NCBI GenBank assembly: GCA_040756415.1 | Contig: JBFLYZ010000009.1 | Location: 1-64,000, forward strand | DNA from: JBFLYZ01 sp040756415 | GTDB lineage: Bacteria > Bacteroidota > Bacteroidia > JADZBD01 | Direction of reading: 5' to 3' | Length of the DNA stretch: 64,000 nt | Shown here: piece by piece, positions 7,955-15,891 of the stretch | Numbering within the stretch: position 1 is the first letter of the stretch | Layout of the letters: each line of letters starts with the position of its first letter | Notes under the pieces: model-generated | The model's input: the letters and a program-made list of their open reading frames with translations, nothing else | The model's database searches: none | What the model was told of the DNA's origin: nothing | Position numbers and translations under genes: made by a program

Positions 7955-9046
7955 ATGGACACAACGCTTAAGATACTTCATATTGAGGACTCGTCTGCCG
8001 ATGCCGAGCTGGTCGCGTATCAGCTCAGGCAGGCTAAACTGAGCTGTACGATACAGGTGGTCGATACGGAAGACGAATTCTCCCGAGGTTTGCAGGAGTT
8101 CGCTCCCGAAGTGATCTTATCCGATCATTCGCTTCCCCGCTTTGACTCACTGGCCGCTCTTGACCTGTTCCGCAAAAGCGGGATGCGCATCCCTTTCATA
8201 CTCGTGACGGGGGCCGTATCGGAAGAGTTCGCTGTAAAGTGCCTGAAAGCCGGAGCTGACGACTACATCCTTAAAACCAACCTTACCCGGCTGCCCACCG
8301 CGATCAGGCAGGCCCTGAAAGAAAAACAGACCGAGATAGAGCGCGATGAAGCGATCAAAAAGCTGAACTATAAGATACAGGAGCTGGATACGTTCATGTA
8401 TAAGGCCTCGCACGACCTGAAGGGGCCCCTGGCCAGCATGGCCGGCCTGATCGAGATGGTTAAAGAAGAGGTGCGCGATAAAAAGATGCAGGAGTACATC
8501 GGCATGATCGAGCAGAGCAACAGAAAGCTGGAGCGGATTCTTTACGACCTGATCGAAGTGACCAAGATCGCCCAGGGGCGACCGGTAATAGCTCCCATCG
8601 AACTCAAAAAGCTTATCGAGGAAACCATTCATTCGCTCAAGAACCTGGAGCAGGCCAAGGAAGTTATTTTCTTTACTTCCATTCAGGTACCCGCTCCGGT
8701 GGCCTCGGACCGTAACCTGCTTGCGACCATCATCCAGAACCTTATACACAATGCGATCATCTACCGCAGGGAAGGCCTGGATGCCTATGTATCGGTAAAC
8801 GCCTATGAGCGGGACGGGCGCATCCTCATTGAGGTTGAGGATAACGGCATAGGTATCGCATCTGAGATCCGCAGCAAGATATTCGACATGTTCTACCGCG
8901 GCAACTACAGCTCCAAGGGCTCTGGCCTGGGTCTTTACATTGTTAAGCAGGCGGTAGAAAAACTTGGCGGCACTATTGATGTAAAAAATAATCTCTCCCA
9001 GGGCAGCAGGTTCACCGTTTCCCTTCCTTCTTCCTACAAAATTTAA
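7955..9046 (+). CDS. Hybrid protein: receiver domain followed by histidine kinase
   Basis: Cytoplasmic signalling protein of 363 residues with the receiver at the front. REC spans about 1-120 with the acidic pair Glu11-Asp12, phosphoacceptor Asp57 in ILSDHSLP and Lys107. HisKA follows with the autophosphorylated His153 in YKASHDLKGPLASM, then HATPase_c with the N box NLIHNA (262-267), EDNGIGI near 296-302 and the G2 box GSGLGL near 323-328. There is no transmembrane segment, so input probably arrives through phosphorylation of the receiver. The ATG at 7955 gives a receiver of the right length; an upstream TTG frame adds 15 residues overlapping the XRE gene. The two single-domain response regulators 4 kb upstream are possible partners, which is inference. 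Confidence 0.92.
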   Translation: MDTTLKILHIEDSSADAELVAYQLRQAKLSCTIQVVDTEDEFSRGLQEFAPEVILSDHSLPRFDSLAALDLFRKSGMRIPFILVTGAVSEEFAVKCLKAGADDYILKTNLTRLPTAIRQALKEKQTEIERDEAIKKLNYKIQELDTFMYKASHDLKGPLASMAGLIEMVKEEVRDKKMQEYIGMIEQSNRKLERILYDLIEVTKIAQGRPVIAPIELKKLIEETIHSLKNLEQAKEVIFFTSIQVPAPVASDRNLLATIIQNLIHNAIIYRREGLDAYVSVNAYERDGRILIEVEDNGIGIASEIRSKIFDMFYRGNYSSKGSGLGLYIVKQAVEKLGGTIDVKNNLSQGSRFTVSLPSSYKI

Positions 9047-9083
9047 GCTCCGGGCCGCCCTGCGGGGAGACTGTATTTTCTCT

Positions 9084-9091
9084 TATCTTTG
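9084..9091 (+). promoter_or_regulatory. -7 element of yidC
   Basis: TATCTTTG is an exact TAnnTTTG match 23 bases before the ATG at 9115. A well-spaced -33 TTG is not obvious. Confidence 0.55.
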
Positions 9092-9114
9092 GCCACTTTT
9101 CAGAAAAACAGCGC

Positions 9115-11001
9115 ATGGACAGGAATTCGGTGATCGGCATTTTGCTCATAGCGGCTATTATGTTCGGATGGCTTTATATGATGCAGCCATCGCCTGAAGA
9201 GCTGGAGAAGCAAAGGCGCCAGCAGGACTCCCTGATCCGGGTCGCCCAGGAACAGGAAAAGAAGTTCCAGAAATCCCTGGAAAAAGATTCTTCCGTTATT
9301 TCTGCCGTTCCCGATTCGCTTTCGCAAACCGATTCGGCCAAAAAAACCCAGTTGGTCAGGAAATACGGTGTTTTTGCCGATGCGGTGAGCGGGAAGGACG
9401 ATACCCTGATCATAGAGAATGAGCTCATCAGGGCATGGATAAGCACGAAAGGCGGCAGGATCTGCGCGGTTCAGTTAAAAAATTACAAACGCCACGATTC
9501 CACTCCCCTTATCCTCTTCGACCCCGATTCGTCCTCTTTCGGTTTAAGCCTCGAAACGGATATCAATGAGTTTACCACCAGCGACTTTTATTTCGTGCCG
9601 CAGGGAGGCTCCTTTACCGTGAAAGGCGAGCAGAGCAACAAGCTGGTCATGCGCCTGAATGCCGGACCGGGGCGCTACCTGGAATACGAGTACTCCCTCC
9701 AGGGGAACAATTACATGGTAGGCTGTAAGATCAACCTGGTGAACATGCAGGATGTGATCTCCCGTAATGTAGGTAACATGATCCTGCACTGGGCCATGAA
9801 AACGCCATCGCAGGAGATGAACAAGAACAATCAGCGCATGGCCTCTACGGTCTACTTCAAATACGTTGAGGAGGACCCCGACTATATCAGCGAGGGATCG
9901 AACGAGACCAAGACCCTCGATACCAAGACCAAGTGGGTAGCCTTCAAACAGCAGTTCTTTTCTTCCATCATCATTGCCGATGACCAGTTCGATAAGGTTG
10001 GGGCGGATATCACATCCATCAACCACACTGATTCGTCCGATTACATCAAGACCTTTGCCGCCAACCTGTCCATTCCCGTAGCGCATAAGGAAAAAGACAG
10101 CTTTGGCATGCGCCTCTACTTCGGCCCCGACCACTACCAGACCCTTAGGCAATACGACCTGGACCTGGAAAGGATCATCCCGCTGGGATGGAGCATTTTC
10201 CGTTATATCAATATAGGCATAGTGATACCCATATTCAACTGGCTCGATAACATGGGCATGAATTACGGCCTCATCATCCTGGTGCTGACCATTATCTTCA
10301 AGATCATCATGTTCCCGCTGGCATACAAGACCTTTATTTCTTCGGCCAAAATGCGCATCCTTAAGCCTGATATTGAGGAGATCAACAAGAAGTACGAAGG
10401 CAAGGATCCGCTGGAGAAGCAGCAGGCCACCATGGCCCTGTACAAGCGTGCCGGAGTGAGCCCGTTTGCCGGCTGCCTGCCTCTCCTGCTGCAAATGCCT
10501 ATCCTGTTCGCGCTGCTTCGTTTCTTCCCTGCTTCTATCGAGCTCAGGCAGCAGCCCTTCCTGTGGGCGCACGACCTATCCACCTATGATTCGATCTGGG
10601 AGTTCGGGTACATACCCGTTATCAATTTTATTTATGGCGACCACGTGAGCCTCTTCGCCCTGCTGATGACAGCCTCCACCCTGCTCATCACATGGAGCAA
10701 CAGCCACATGATGAATACCGGCACCCAACTGCCCGGCATGAAGTTCATGATGTATTTCATGCCCTTCATGTTCCTGAGCTTCCTGAACAACTATTCCTCC
10801 GGCCTGAGCTACTATTATTTCCTGGCCAATATGATCACCTACGGGCAGACCATTTTTATGCAGCGGTTTGTTGACGAGGATAAGCTGCGGGCTAGGATAG
10901 AAGCCAATAAAAAGAAGCCCGTGAAGAAATCATCATTCCAGGAGAGGCTGGAAAAGATGCAGAAGGAACGAACGCAGCGGATGAACCAGAAGAAGAAATA
11001 A
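9115..11001 (+). CDS. yidC: Membrane protein insertase YidC
   Basis: Inserts and folds inner-membrane proteins with or without SecYEG. The 628-residue length and layout match the Gram-negative form: an N-terminal membrane helix (residues 5-20, IGILLIAAIMFGWLYMM), a large periplasmic beta-sandwich to about residue 350 whose LIRAWISTKGGRICAVQLKNYK segment is characteristic, then the 60KD_IMP core with several membrane helices, a Lys/Glu-rich cytoplasmic loop near 415-445 and a basic C-terminal tail ending NQKKK. The gene has its own promoter and a strong palindromic terminator. Confidence 0.97.
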   Translation: MDRNSVIGILLIAAIMFGWLYMMQPSPEELEKQRRQQDSLIRVAQEQEKKFQKSLEKDSSVISAVPDSLSQTDSAKKTQLVRKYGVFADAVSGKDDTLIIENELIRAWISTKGGRICAVQLKNYKRHDSTPLILFDPDSSSFGLSLETDINEFTTSDFYFVPQGGSFTVKGEQSNKLVMRLNAGPGRYLEYEYSLQGNNYMVGCKINLVNMQDVISRNVGNMILHWAMKTPSQEMNKNNQRMASTVYFKYVEEDPDYISEGSNETKTLDTKTKWVAFKQQFFSSIIIADDQFDKVGADITSINHTDSSDYIKTFAANLSIPVAHKEKDSFGMRLYFGPDHYQTLRQYDLDLERIIPLGWSIFRYINIGIVIPIFNWLDNMGMNYGLIILVLTIIFKIIMFPLAYKTFISSAKMRILKPDIEEINKKYEGKDPLEKQQATMALYKRAGVSPFAGCLPLLLQMPILFALLRFFPASIELRQQPFLWAHDLSTYDSIWEFGYIPVINFIYGDHVSLFALLMTASTLLITWSNSHMMNTGTQLPGMKFMMYFMPFMFLSFLNNYSSGLSYYYFLANMITYGQTIFMQRFVDEDKLRARIEANKKKPVKKSSFQERLEKMQKERTQRMNQKKK

Positions 11002-11003
11002 GC

Positions 11004-11033
11004 AAAAAAGGCTCCGGTACCGGAGCCTTTTTT
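11004..11033. terminator. Bidirectional rho-independent terminator
   Basis: Six A, a perfect GGCTCCGGT/ACCGGAGCC stem, then six T. The symmetric design serves both yidC on the plus strand and the TPR/propeller gene converging from the minus strand. Confidence 0.9.
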
Positions 11034-11050
11034 ACGTTCGCTGAGCGCGA

Positions 11051-12733
11051 TTACTTTTTATCCTTATTAAGAATGATGTGTTTTACCAGTGTAAAGGTTT
11101 CCTTCTTATCGGAAGGCAGCATGAACTCCTCCGCTACCTTTACATATCCCTTTACTTCCACCTCGATAATGTATTTCTTGTCGCCCATCAGGGTAATGAA
11201 ATAGGTTCCATCCGAACCGGTGGTGGTGGTGCCGGCCTCAGCCCCGCTCTCCTTTTCCTTGATGGTCACCTTCACCCCTTCTGCAAGGTTGGCCGAATCA
11301 GAATAATAAACCGTACCCTTAAGGATGGAAAGTTTGGGGCCTTCCTCGGTCTTTGCCGGGTTGATCAGGGCGAACCCGCTCACATCGGCCCTGTACACGT
11401 CACGCTCACCCAGGCCGCCAGCGCGGTCAGAATCAAAATAGGCCGTTTTATTATCGGTGGTCAGGATAAAACACTTGTCATCGCGCGTGCTGTTGATCGG
11501 GTAGCCCAGGTTCACCGGCTTGCTCCATTTGCCGTTCTCCAGCCGGGTCATATAAATGTCATAGCCCCCCATGCCGCCTTCACGGTCAGAGGCAAAGAAA
11601 AGGGTCTTGCCGTCAGGATGAAGGAAAATACCTCCTTCATCGAAAGGAGAATTCACCAGGGGGCCGAGGTTCTCAGGAATACCCCACTCCGATTTGGATA
11701 TTTTCTTCACCATCCAGATGTCTCCTCCGCCCGTTTTGCTTTGGTTATGGTCCTTTTCCTTGTCCATTTGCTTTTTAAAGCGCGGTGTCTCGCTCACAAA
11801 ATACAGTGTATTCCCATCAGGCGAAAGACAGGCGCCATTCTCCACATAGGAGGTGCTGACCGGTTTCCCTATGTTCTTGGGGGCTCCCCACTTACCCGAG
11901 GACTGCACCTTTGAAACGAATATCTCCCCGCCACGCGCATCGGTCTCGTTGTTCTTGTAAATGAATATCTGTTTGCCGTCAGGCGAAATGCTCACGCAGG
12001 CATCGTGCGCCTCGGTATTGACCGAGCCTTTGATCAGGTCGGCCTCCGACCAGGTTGACTTTGAGGGGTCCCAGCTACAGATATAGATGTCATCGAAATA
12101 CTTGAAATCGCCCTCCTTATCCACTTTCTGCCCGCTTTTGCCCTGGGGCCTGCGCGAGGTAAAAACAAAGGTCTTTCCATCGGCCGTAATGCAGGGCGCC
12201 TTATCGTCATAACTGGAATTGATCATGTCGCCAGCATTGCTCACGATCACGTTGCCAGGCGATTTCATCATCTCTTTGGCGGTATTGCATTCCGCTATCA
12301 GCTTGTTGATCTCATATTCTTTCTGCTTACCCTCGCTCACAGCCGATTTAAAATTGGTGTAAAACTCCAGGGCCTTATCCATGTCACCGTTCACGTGATA
12401 GGAGCGGCCCAGGTAATACGGCAGGTCCTCATGGGCTTTGGGATCGATGCTGTTCGCCTTTTCCAGCGTCTCCTGGGCATCTTCGTACAGTTTCATGGCG
12501 AAATACACTTCACCGATATGGAACATCACGCTGGCATTGTTCGGCTGGTTGTTCAGCACTTCCTTGTACAGGTTGAGCGCCTTTACATAATCGCCTTTGT
12601 AAAACTCCTGCTTGGCCTGCTCCAGCTTTACCTTGTCAGCCGCCTGGTTGATGAGGTTCTGGTCTTTGTCCTGGCTAAAGGCAGTAGGGGAAATGAAAAA
12701 AATTGCCAAAAGGGTAAGGATGGTCCTGATCAT
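11051..12733 (-). CDS. PorE-like TPR / PD40 propeller protein without an OmpA domain
   Basis: Exported protein of 560 residues with signal peptide MIRTILTLLAIFFISPTAFSQ. TPR-like repeats occupy about 30-135 (FYKGDYVKALNLYKEVLNNQPNNASVMFHIGEVYF is one). A PD40/WD40-like propeller covers about 165-440 with repeated CITADGKTFVFTSRR, SISPDGKQIFI, CLSPDGNTLYFVS and FLHPDGKTLFFASDREGG blades. A carboxypeptidase-regulatory-like beta sandwich follows near 465-550. This order matches the T9SS protein PorE and related OmpA-family proteins, but the peptidoglycan-binding OmpA domain that should come next is missing: the frame stops at NKDKK just before the terminator. It may therefore be periplasmic or surface-exposed without cell-wall anchoring. 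Confidence 0.85.
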   Translation of the reverse strand: MIRTILTLLAIFFISPTAFSQDKDQNLINQAADKVKLEQAKQEFYKGDYVKALNLYKEVLNNQPNNASVMFHIGEVYFAMKLYEDAQETLEKANSIDPKAHEDLPYYLGRSYHVNGDMDKALEFYTNFKSAVSEGKQKEYEINKLIAECNTAKEMMKSPGNVIVSNAGDMINSSYDDKAPCITADGKTFVFTSRRPQGKSGQKVDKEGDFKYFDDIYICSWDPSKSTWSEADLIKGSVNTEAHDACVSISPDGKQIFIYKNNETDARGGEIFVSKVQSSGKWGAPKNIGKPVSTSYVENGACLSPDGNTLYFVSETPRFKKQMDKEKDHNQSKTGGGDIWMVKKISKSEWGIPENLGPLVNSPFDEGGIFLHPDGKTLFFASDREGGMGGYDIYMTRLENGKWSKPVNLGYPINSTRDDKCFILTTDNKTAYFDSDRAGGLGERDVYRADVSGFALINPAKTEEGPKLSILKGTVYYSDSANLAEGVKVTIKEKESGAEAGTTTTGSDGTYFITLMGDKKYIIEVEVKGYVKVAEEFMLPSDKKETFTLVKHIILNKDKK

Positions 12734-12760
12734 ATGTAGTTGGGATTAAGAATGTCCTCT

Positions 12761-12768
12761 CAAATTTA
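12761..12768 (-). promoter_or_regulatory. -7 element of the PorE-like gene
   Basis: Minus-strand TAAATTTG matches TAnnTTTG, 27 bases before the ATG at 12733. No good -33 TTG is seen. Confidence 0.45.
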
Positions 12769-12818
12769 GAACAAAAAAGTTAATAAAAGTATAGCCCTGC
12801 AAGATTTTCGCGCTGCGG

Positions 12819-13562
12819 CTACACAGCAGCGGCCAGCTCAAGAAATCTCTTCATGCCGGCCTTCTTGTGCTCGTCCAGTTCATAGCTGACCTTATTCAGC
12901 AGGTAATCCCGCAGCAGTCCGGGCGTAAGGCCGCTTTTTTCAAGCTCTTCTATGACCTGCTCGCGCCTGGCTATGCCCTGGCCCAGGGCATGGTTAAACG
13001 CACGCACAAAGCCCTCCTCCAGCTCCTTTACGGCCACCCAGCAGGCAAATACAAAGGGCAGGCCACTGAACCTCTTCCATTCATCCGACAGATCATATGC
13101 AAACGCATACTTGCCAGCGAGCGCGAAGGTGCGGTCGCCTATTACCACGCCTGCCGTTGTGCCGCTGATCTGGTCCTCGAAACCAGCAGCCGCTGGCGCC
13201 CATTGCGGGTGGATATTCCAATAGTGTTTGGCCAGCACCTGCACAAGCAGAACGGAAGTGCGCGACTGATAGTCGAGCAGCACGCGCTCAATGCCCGCCA
13301 GCGGTGTATCGCTGTACAGCATCACCGAGCCTACTGCTCCATCGGCACCGATGCAATAATCGGAAACAATACGAGACCGATCAAGCGCTGGAATTACCGC
13401 CACAGGCACCAGTCCCAGGTCAGCCCGTCCTGCCGCAAGTTTATCGGCACATACCGAGGGAATATCCAGCTCGAGCGAGTACGATCCCTTATCGAGAAAG
13501 TGCGCCAGGCCGTAAATAAAAGGTTTGGTATTAAGGTACGAAACGGCTGAAATCCTGACCAT
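12819..13562 (-). CDS. mqnA: Chorismate dehydratase of the futalosine menaquinone pathway
   Basis: Removes water from chorismate to make 3-enolpyruvyl-benzoate, the first committed step of the futalosine route to menaquinone. The 247-residue protein has the periplasmic-binding-like fold with the family start RISAVSYLNTKPF, the DLGLVPVAVIP segment, LLDYQSRTSVLLVQVLAKHYW, and VVIGDRTFAL. Length is normal for MqnA. It begins two bases after the stop of the EI24 gene and is probably cotranscribed with it. The other mqn genes are not in the window. Confidence 0.9.
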   Translation of the reverse strand: MVRISAVSYLNTKPFIYGLAHFLDKGSYSLELDIPSVCADKLAAGRADLGLVPVAVIPALDRSRIVSDYCIGADGAVGSVMLYSDTPLAGIERVLLDYQSRTSVLLVQVLAKHYWNIHPQWAPAAAGFEDQISGTTAGVVIGDRTFALAGKYAFAYDLSDEWKRFSGLPFVFACWVAVKELEEGFVRAFNHALGQGIARREQVIEELEKSGLTPGLLRDYLLNKVSYELDEHKKAGMKRFLELAAAV

Positions 13563-13564
13563 GA

Positions 13565-14341
13565 TTATGCCTTCTCCCCTTTTCCGATTTCATGCACTGC
13601 CAGGCAGGCCGCCACCGCTCCCGTTATGGGAGCTACCACCACACCCAGGTAAGGAATGGCGAACAGCAGCGAATAGATCAGCCCGTTGGAGATCGCCACC
13701 CACTTGTGCTGCCGAATATGCTCCGAGCTCTGGCGTACTGACATTTTCTTACGCTCATTGCAGTAATCGATCATGTTAAATCCATAAAAATACCAGGAGA
13801 ACAGGGATAAGGCCACCAGTGAAACGATCCAGCCGATAAGCGGTATCCATCCGACAAAAAAGAAAATGATGATCACGCCCAGCTCGATGAACATATTCCG
13901 CAGGGCCATCAGGATACCCCTGAGAATATCGCGTATCAGTTGATAGAAATCAAACGGATAATCCCTGCCTGTAAGGATCTTTTCCGTTTTCTCCGAAACA
14001 TAGGCCAGCACGGGCGACATCAGGATGAGCACGATGTACTTGGTCAGCCAGGAGTTGATGAACCAGCCCAGTATCCATAGCAGAATGGTGGTCAGCCAGG
14101 TAATGGCGCCCGCCAGCAGGGTCATGTACCACGAATCGGCATCCTGCAGGCCCGTCAGGGAGATGATGTAATCGACAATGGAATCAGAGGCCGTTACAAT
14201 AAAGCTGATGCCACCGACAAAAAGCAGGACCGAAAGAATGACCGGGTAAATGAAATACACCGCCAGCCCATGCTCGAAGATGAACCCGAATGCCCGGAAA
14301 TACGTGCTCAGCCCTATGTTGACCTGTTTGCCTGCCTGCAT
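13565..14341 (-). CDS. EI24-domain (CysZ-like) integral membrane protein
   Basis: A 258-residue inner-membrane protein with at least four strongly hydrophobic helices (YFIYPVILSVLLFVGGISFIV, ITWLTTILLWILGWFI, a third in LGVIIIFFFVGWIPLIGWIVSLVAL, a fourth in ISNGLIYSLLFAIPYLGVVVAPITGAV) and the GFNMIDYCNERKKMSV loop typical of the EI24/CysZ family. CysZ imports sulfate in proteobacteria; substrate in Bacteroidota is unknown. The ATG at 14341 follows an exact TATCTTTG (14346-14353) by only four bases, implying a leaderless or nearly leaderless message, unless a later start is used. Confidence 0.8.
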   Translation of the reverse strand: MQAGKQVNIGLSTYFRAFGFIFEHGLAVYFIYPVILSVLLFVGGISFIVTASDSIVDYIISLTGLQDADSWYMTLLAGAITWLTTILLWILGWFINSWLTKYIVLILMSPVLAYVSEKTEKILTGRDYPFDFYQLIRDILRGILMALRNMFIELGVIIIFFFVGWIPLIGWIVSLVALSLFSWYFYGFNMIDYCNERKKMSVRQSSEHIRQHKWVAISNGLIYSLLFAIPYLGVVVAPITGAVAACLAVHEIGKGEKA

Positions 14342-14345
14342 GACG

Positions 14346-14353
14346 CAAAGATA
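14346..14353 (-). promoter_or_regulatory. -7 element of the EI24-mqnA operon
   Basis: Minus-strand TATCTTTG, exact match, ending four bases before the ATG at 14341. It is back-to-back with the -7 element of the divergent dehydrogenase gene. Confidence 0.5.
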
Positions 14354-14368
14354 ATTGTCATTTTATCT

Positions 14369-14376
14369 TATTTTTG
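14369..14376 (+). promoter_or_regulatory. -7 element of the glycan operon
   Basis: TATTTTTG, exact TAnnTTTG match, with transcription expected near 14382. It supports the GTG at 14396 as start codon of the first gene. Confidence 0.5.
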
Positions 14377-14395
14377 TAAAAACACACATTTATTA

Positions 14396-15400
14396 GTGCT
14401 CAATGTTGGTGTTATAGGCTATGGCTACTGGGGCCCCAACCTGGTCCGCAATTTCAGCCGCCAGGAGGGCTGCAGGGTCAAATGGATCAGCGACACCCGC
14501 GGCCAGCGCCTGGAGCAGGCAAAAAAAGATCACCCTTTTGCCGCAACCACCACAGATCATACGGAGATACTGAACGACCCCGCGACAGACGCGGTGATCA
14601 TTGCCGCGCCCGTACTGCTGCATTATTCCATCGCCAAAGAGGCCCTGGGCAAAAACAAGCACGTGCTGATCGAAAAGCCGATGACCTCGTCCGTGGCCCA
14701 GGCCCAAGAGCTCATCGCACTGGCCGGCCGCCAGAACAGGACCCTCATGGTGGACCATACTTTTTTGTATACCGGTGCGGTGCGCAGGATCAAAACCATC
14801 ATTGACTCGGGCGAGATCGGAAGGCTGGATTATTTCGACTCCACGCGTATCAACCTGGGTCTTTTTCAGCCCGACATCAACGTGATCTGGGATCTTGCCC
14901 CTCATGATATCTCCATACTCAATTTCCTGGTCAGCGAAAAACCGGTGTCGGTTTCCGCCACGGGCATCTCCCATACGCAAAACAAGCTGGAGAACATCGC
15001 TTACCTTACCCTGTTCTACCAGAATAACTTTATCGCCCACTTCTCCTGCTCCTGGAGCTCGCCAGTCAAGATCCGCAAGATACTTATAGGCGGAAGCAAA
15101 AAAATGATCCTGTTCGATGACGTGGAGCCTACCGAAAAAGTAAAGATCTATGACACCGGCTATTCCGTGAAGTCGGATGAGGAGAAGCACAAGATACTGG
15201 TCGATTACCGCGCGGGGGACATTTTCATCCCGAAAACAGAACAGCGCGAAGCCCTGGATGCAGTGGCGGATGATTTCGTGTCAGCCATCCGCGATGGCCG
15301 GCCTCCGGCAGCCGATGGCCAAAGCGGCCTGGAAGTGGTGCGCATACTCGAAGCGGCCGACCGGTCCATGAGGCTAAACGGAAAAGAGATACGGCTATGA
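14396..15400 (+). CDS. Gfo/Idh/MocA-family sugar dehydrogenase
   Basis: NAD(P)-dependent oxidoreductase of 334 residues acting on a (probably nucleotide-linked) sugar. A Rossmann fold begins immediately with VGVIGYGYWGPN (Gly-rich loop 8-13), the EKP signature lies at 93-95 in LIEKPMTSS, and the second domain contains WDLAPHDISILNFL. No ATG fits: the frame is open from 14270 but that part is antisense to the EI24 gene, so GTG 14396 is chosen. Its stop overlaps the acetyltransferase start (ATGA). With the two downstream genes it forms the oxidise-aminate-acetylate set known from Wlb/Wbp-type pathways to acetamido sugars. The GYGYWGPN subgroup is not the textbook WlbA type, so the exact sugar is uncertain. 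Confidence 0.88.
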   Translation: MLNVGVIGYGYWGPNLVRNFSRQEGCRVKWISDTRGQRLEQAKKDHPFAATTTDHTEILNDPATDAVIIAAPVLLHYSIAKEALGKNKHVLIEKPMTSSVAQAQELIALAGRQNRTLMVDHTFLYTGAVRRIKTIIDSGEIGRLDYFDSTRINLGLFQPDINVIWDLAPHDISILNFLVSEKPVSVSATGISHTQNKLENIAYLTLFYQNNFIAHFSCSWSSPVKIRKILIGGSKKMILFDDVEPTEKVKIYDTGYSVKSDEEKHKILVDYRAGDIFIPKTEQREALDAVADDFVSAIRDGRPPAADGQSGLEVVRILEAADRSMRLNGKEIRL

Positions 15401-15888
15401 AGATACTTGAAGTGGAGAACGGGCGGCAGTGCCTGAAACAGGTAAAGGTGGGAGAGAACGTGAAGATCTTCGACTTTGTCAATGCCTATGGCTGCGAGAT
15501 AGGCGATCATACCAAGATAGGGGCTTTCGTTGAGATCCAGAAAGGCGTGAAGATAGGCCGCAACTGCAAGGTATCCAGCCACACTTTCATTTGCGAGGGA
15601 GTGATCATAAAAGACAATGTGTTCATAGGCCACAACGTTTCCTTCATCAACGATAAATACCCGCGGGCGGTAAACGCATCGGGTAAGCTGCAGACCGAAG
15701 CCGACTGGAAGGTAGTGGAAACCGTGGTGGAGGAAAACGCCTCCATCGGCACCAGCGTTACGGTTCTTTGCGGGGTGCGCATAGGAAAGAATGCGGTGAT
15801 CGGTGCGGGATCAGTGGTTACAAAGGATGTGCCTGACGGAGCTACCGTTTTCGGCAACCCCGCCCGGATCAGGAAGCCGTTTAAATAA
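15397..15888 (+). CDS. Left-handed beta-helix (hexapeptide) sugar N-acetyltransferase
   Basis: Transfers an acetyl group, most likely to the amino group installed by the next enzyme. The 163-residue protein is built of hexapeptide repeats (VKVGENVKIFDFVNAYG, TKIGAFVEIQKGVKIGRNCKV, then VVEENASIGTSVTVLCGVRIGKNAVIGAGSVVTKDV), the hallmark of trimeric LbH acetyltransferases, and ends GNPARIRKPFK like WbbJ/WlbB/FdtC-type enzymes. It overlaps the dehydrogenase by four bases and precedes the aminotransferase by three bases, so translation is tightly coupled. Acetyl-CoA as donor is family knowledge. Confidence 0.9.
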   Translation: MKILEVENGRQCLKQVKVGENVKIFDFVNAYGCEIGDHTKIGAFVEIQKGVKIGRNCKVSSHTFICEGVIIKDNVFIGHNVSFINDKYPRAVNASGKLQTEADWKVVETVVEENASIGTSVTVLCGVRIGKNAVIGAGSVVTKDVPDGATVFGNPARIRKPFK

Positions 15889-15891
15889 GCC

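Noticed and set aside
9544..10572. A 342-codon frame antisense to yidC
   Set aside because: Opposite a conserved housekeeping gene; no recognisable domain.
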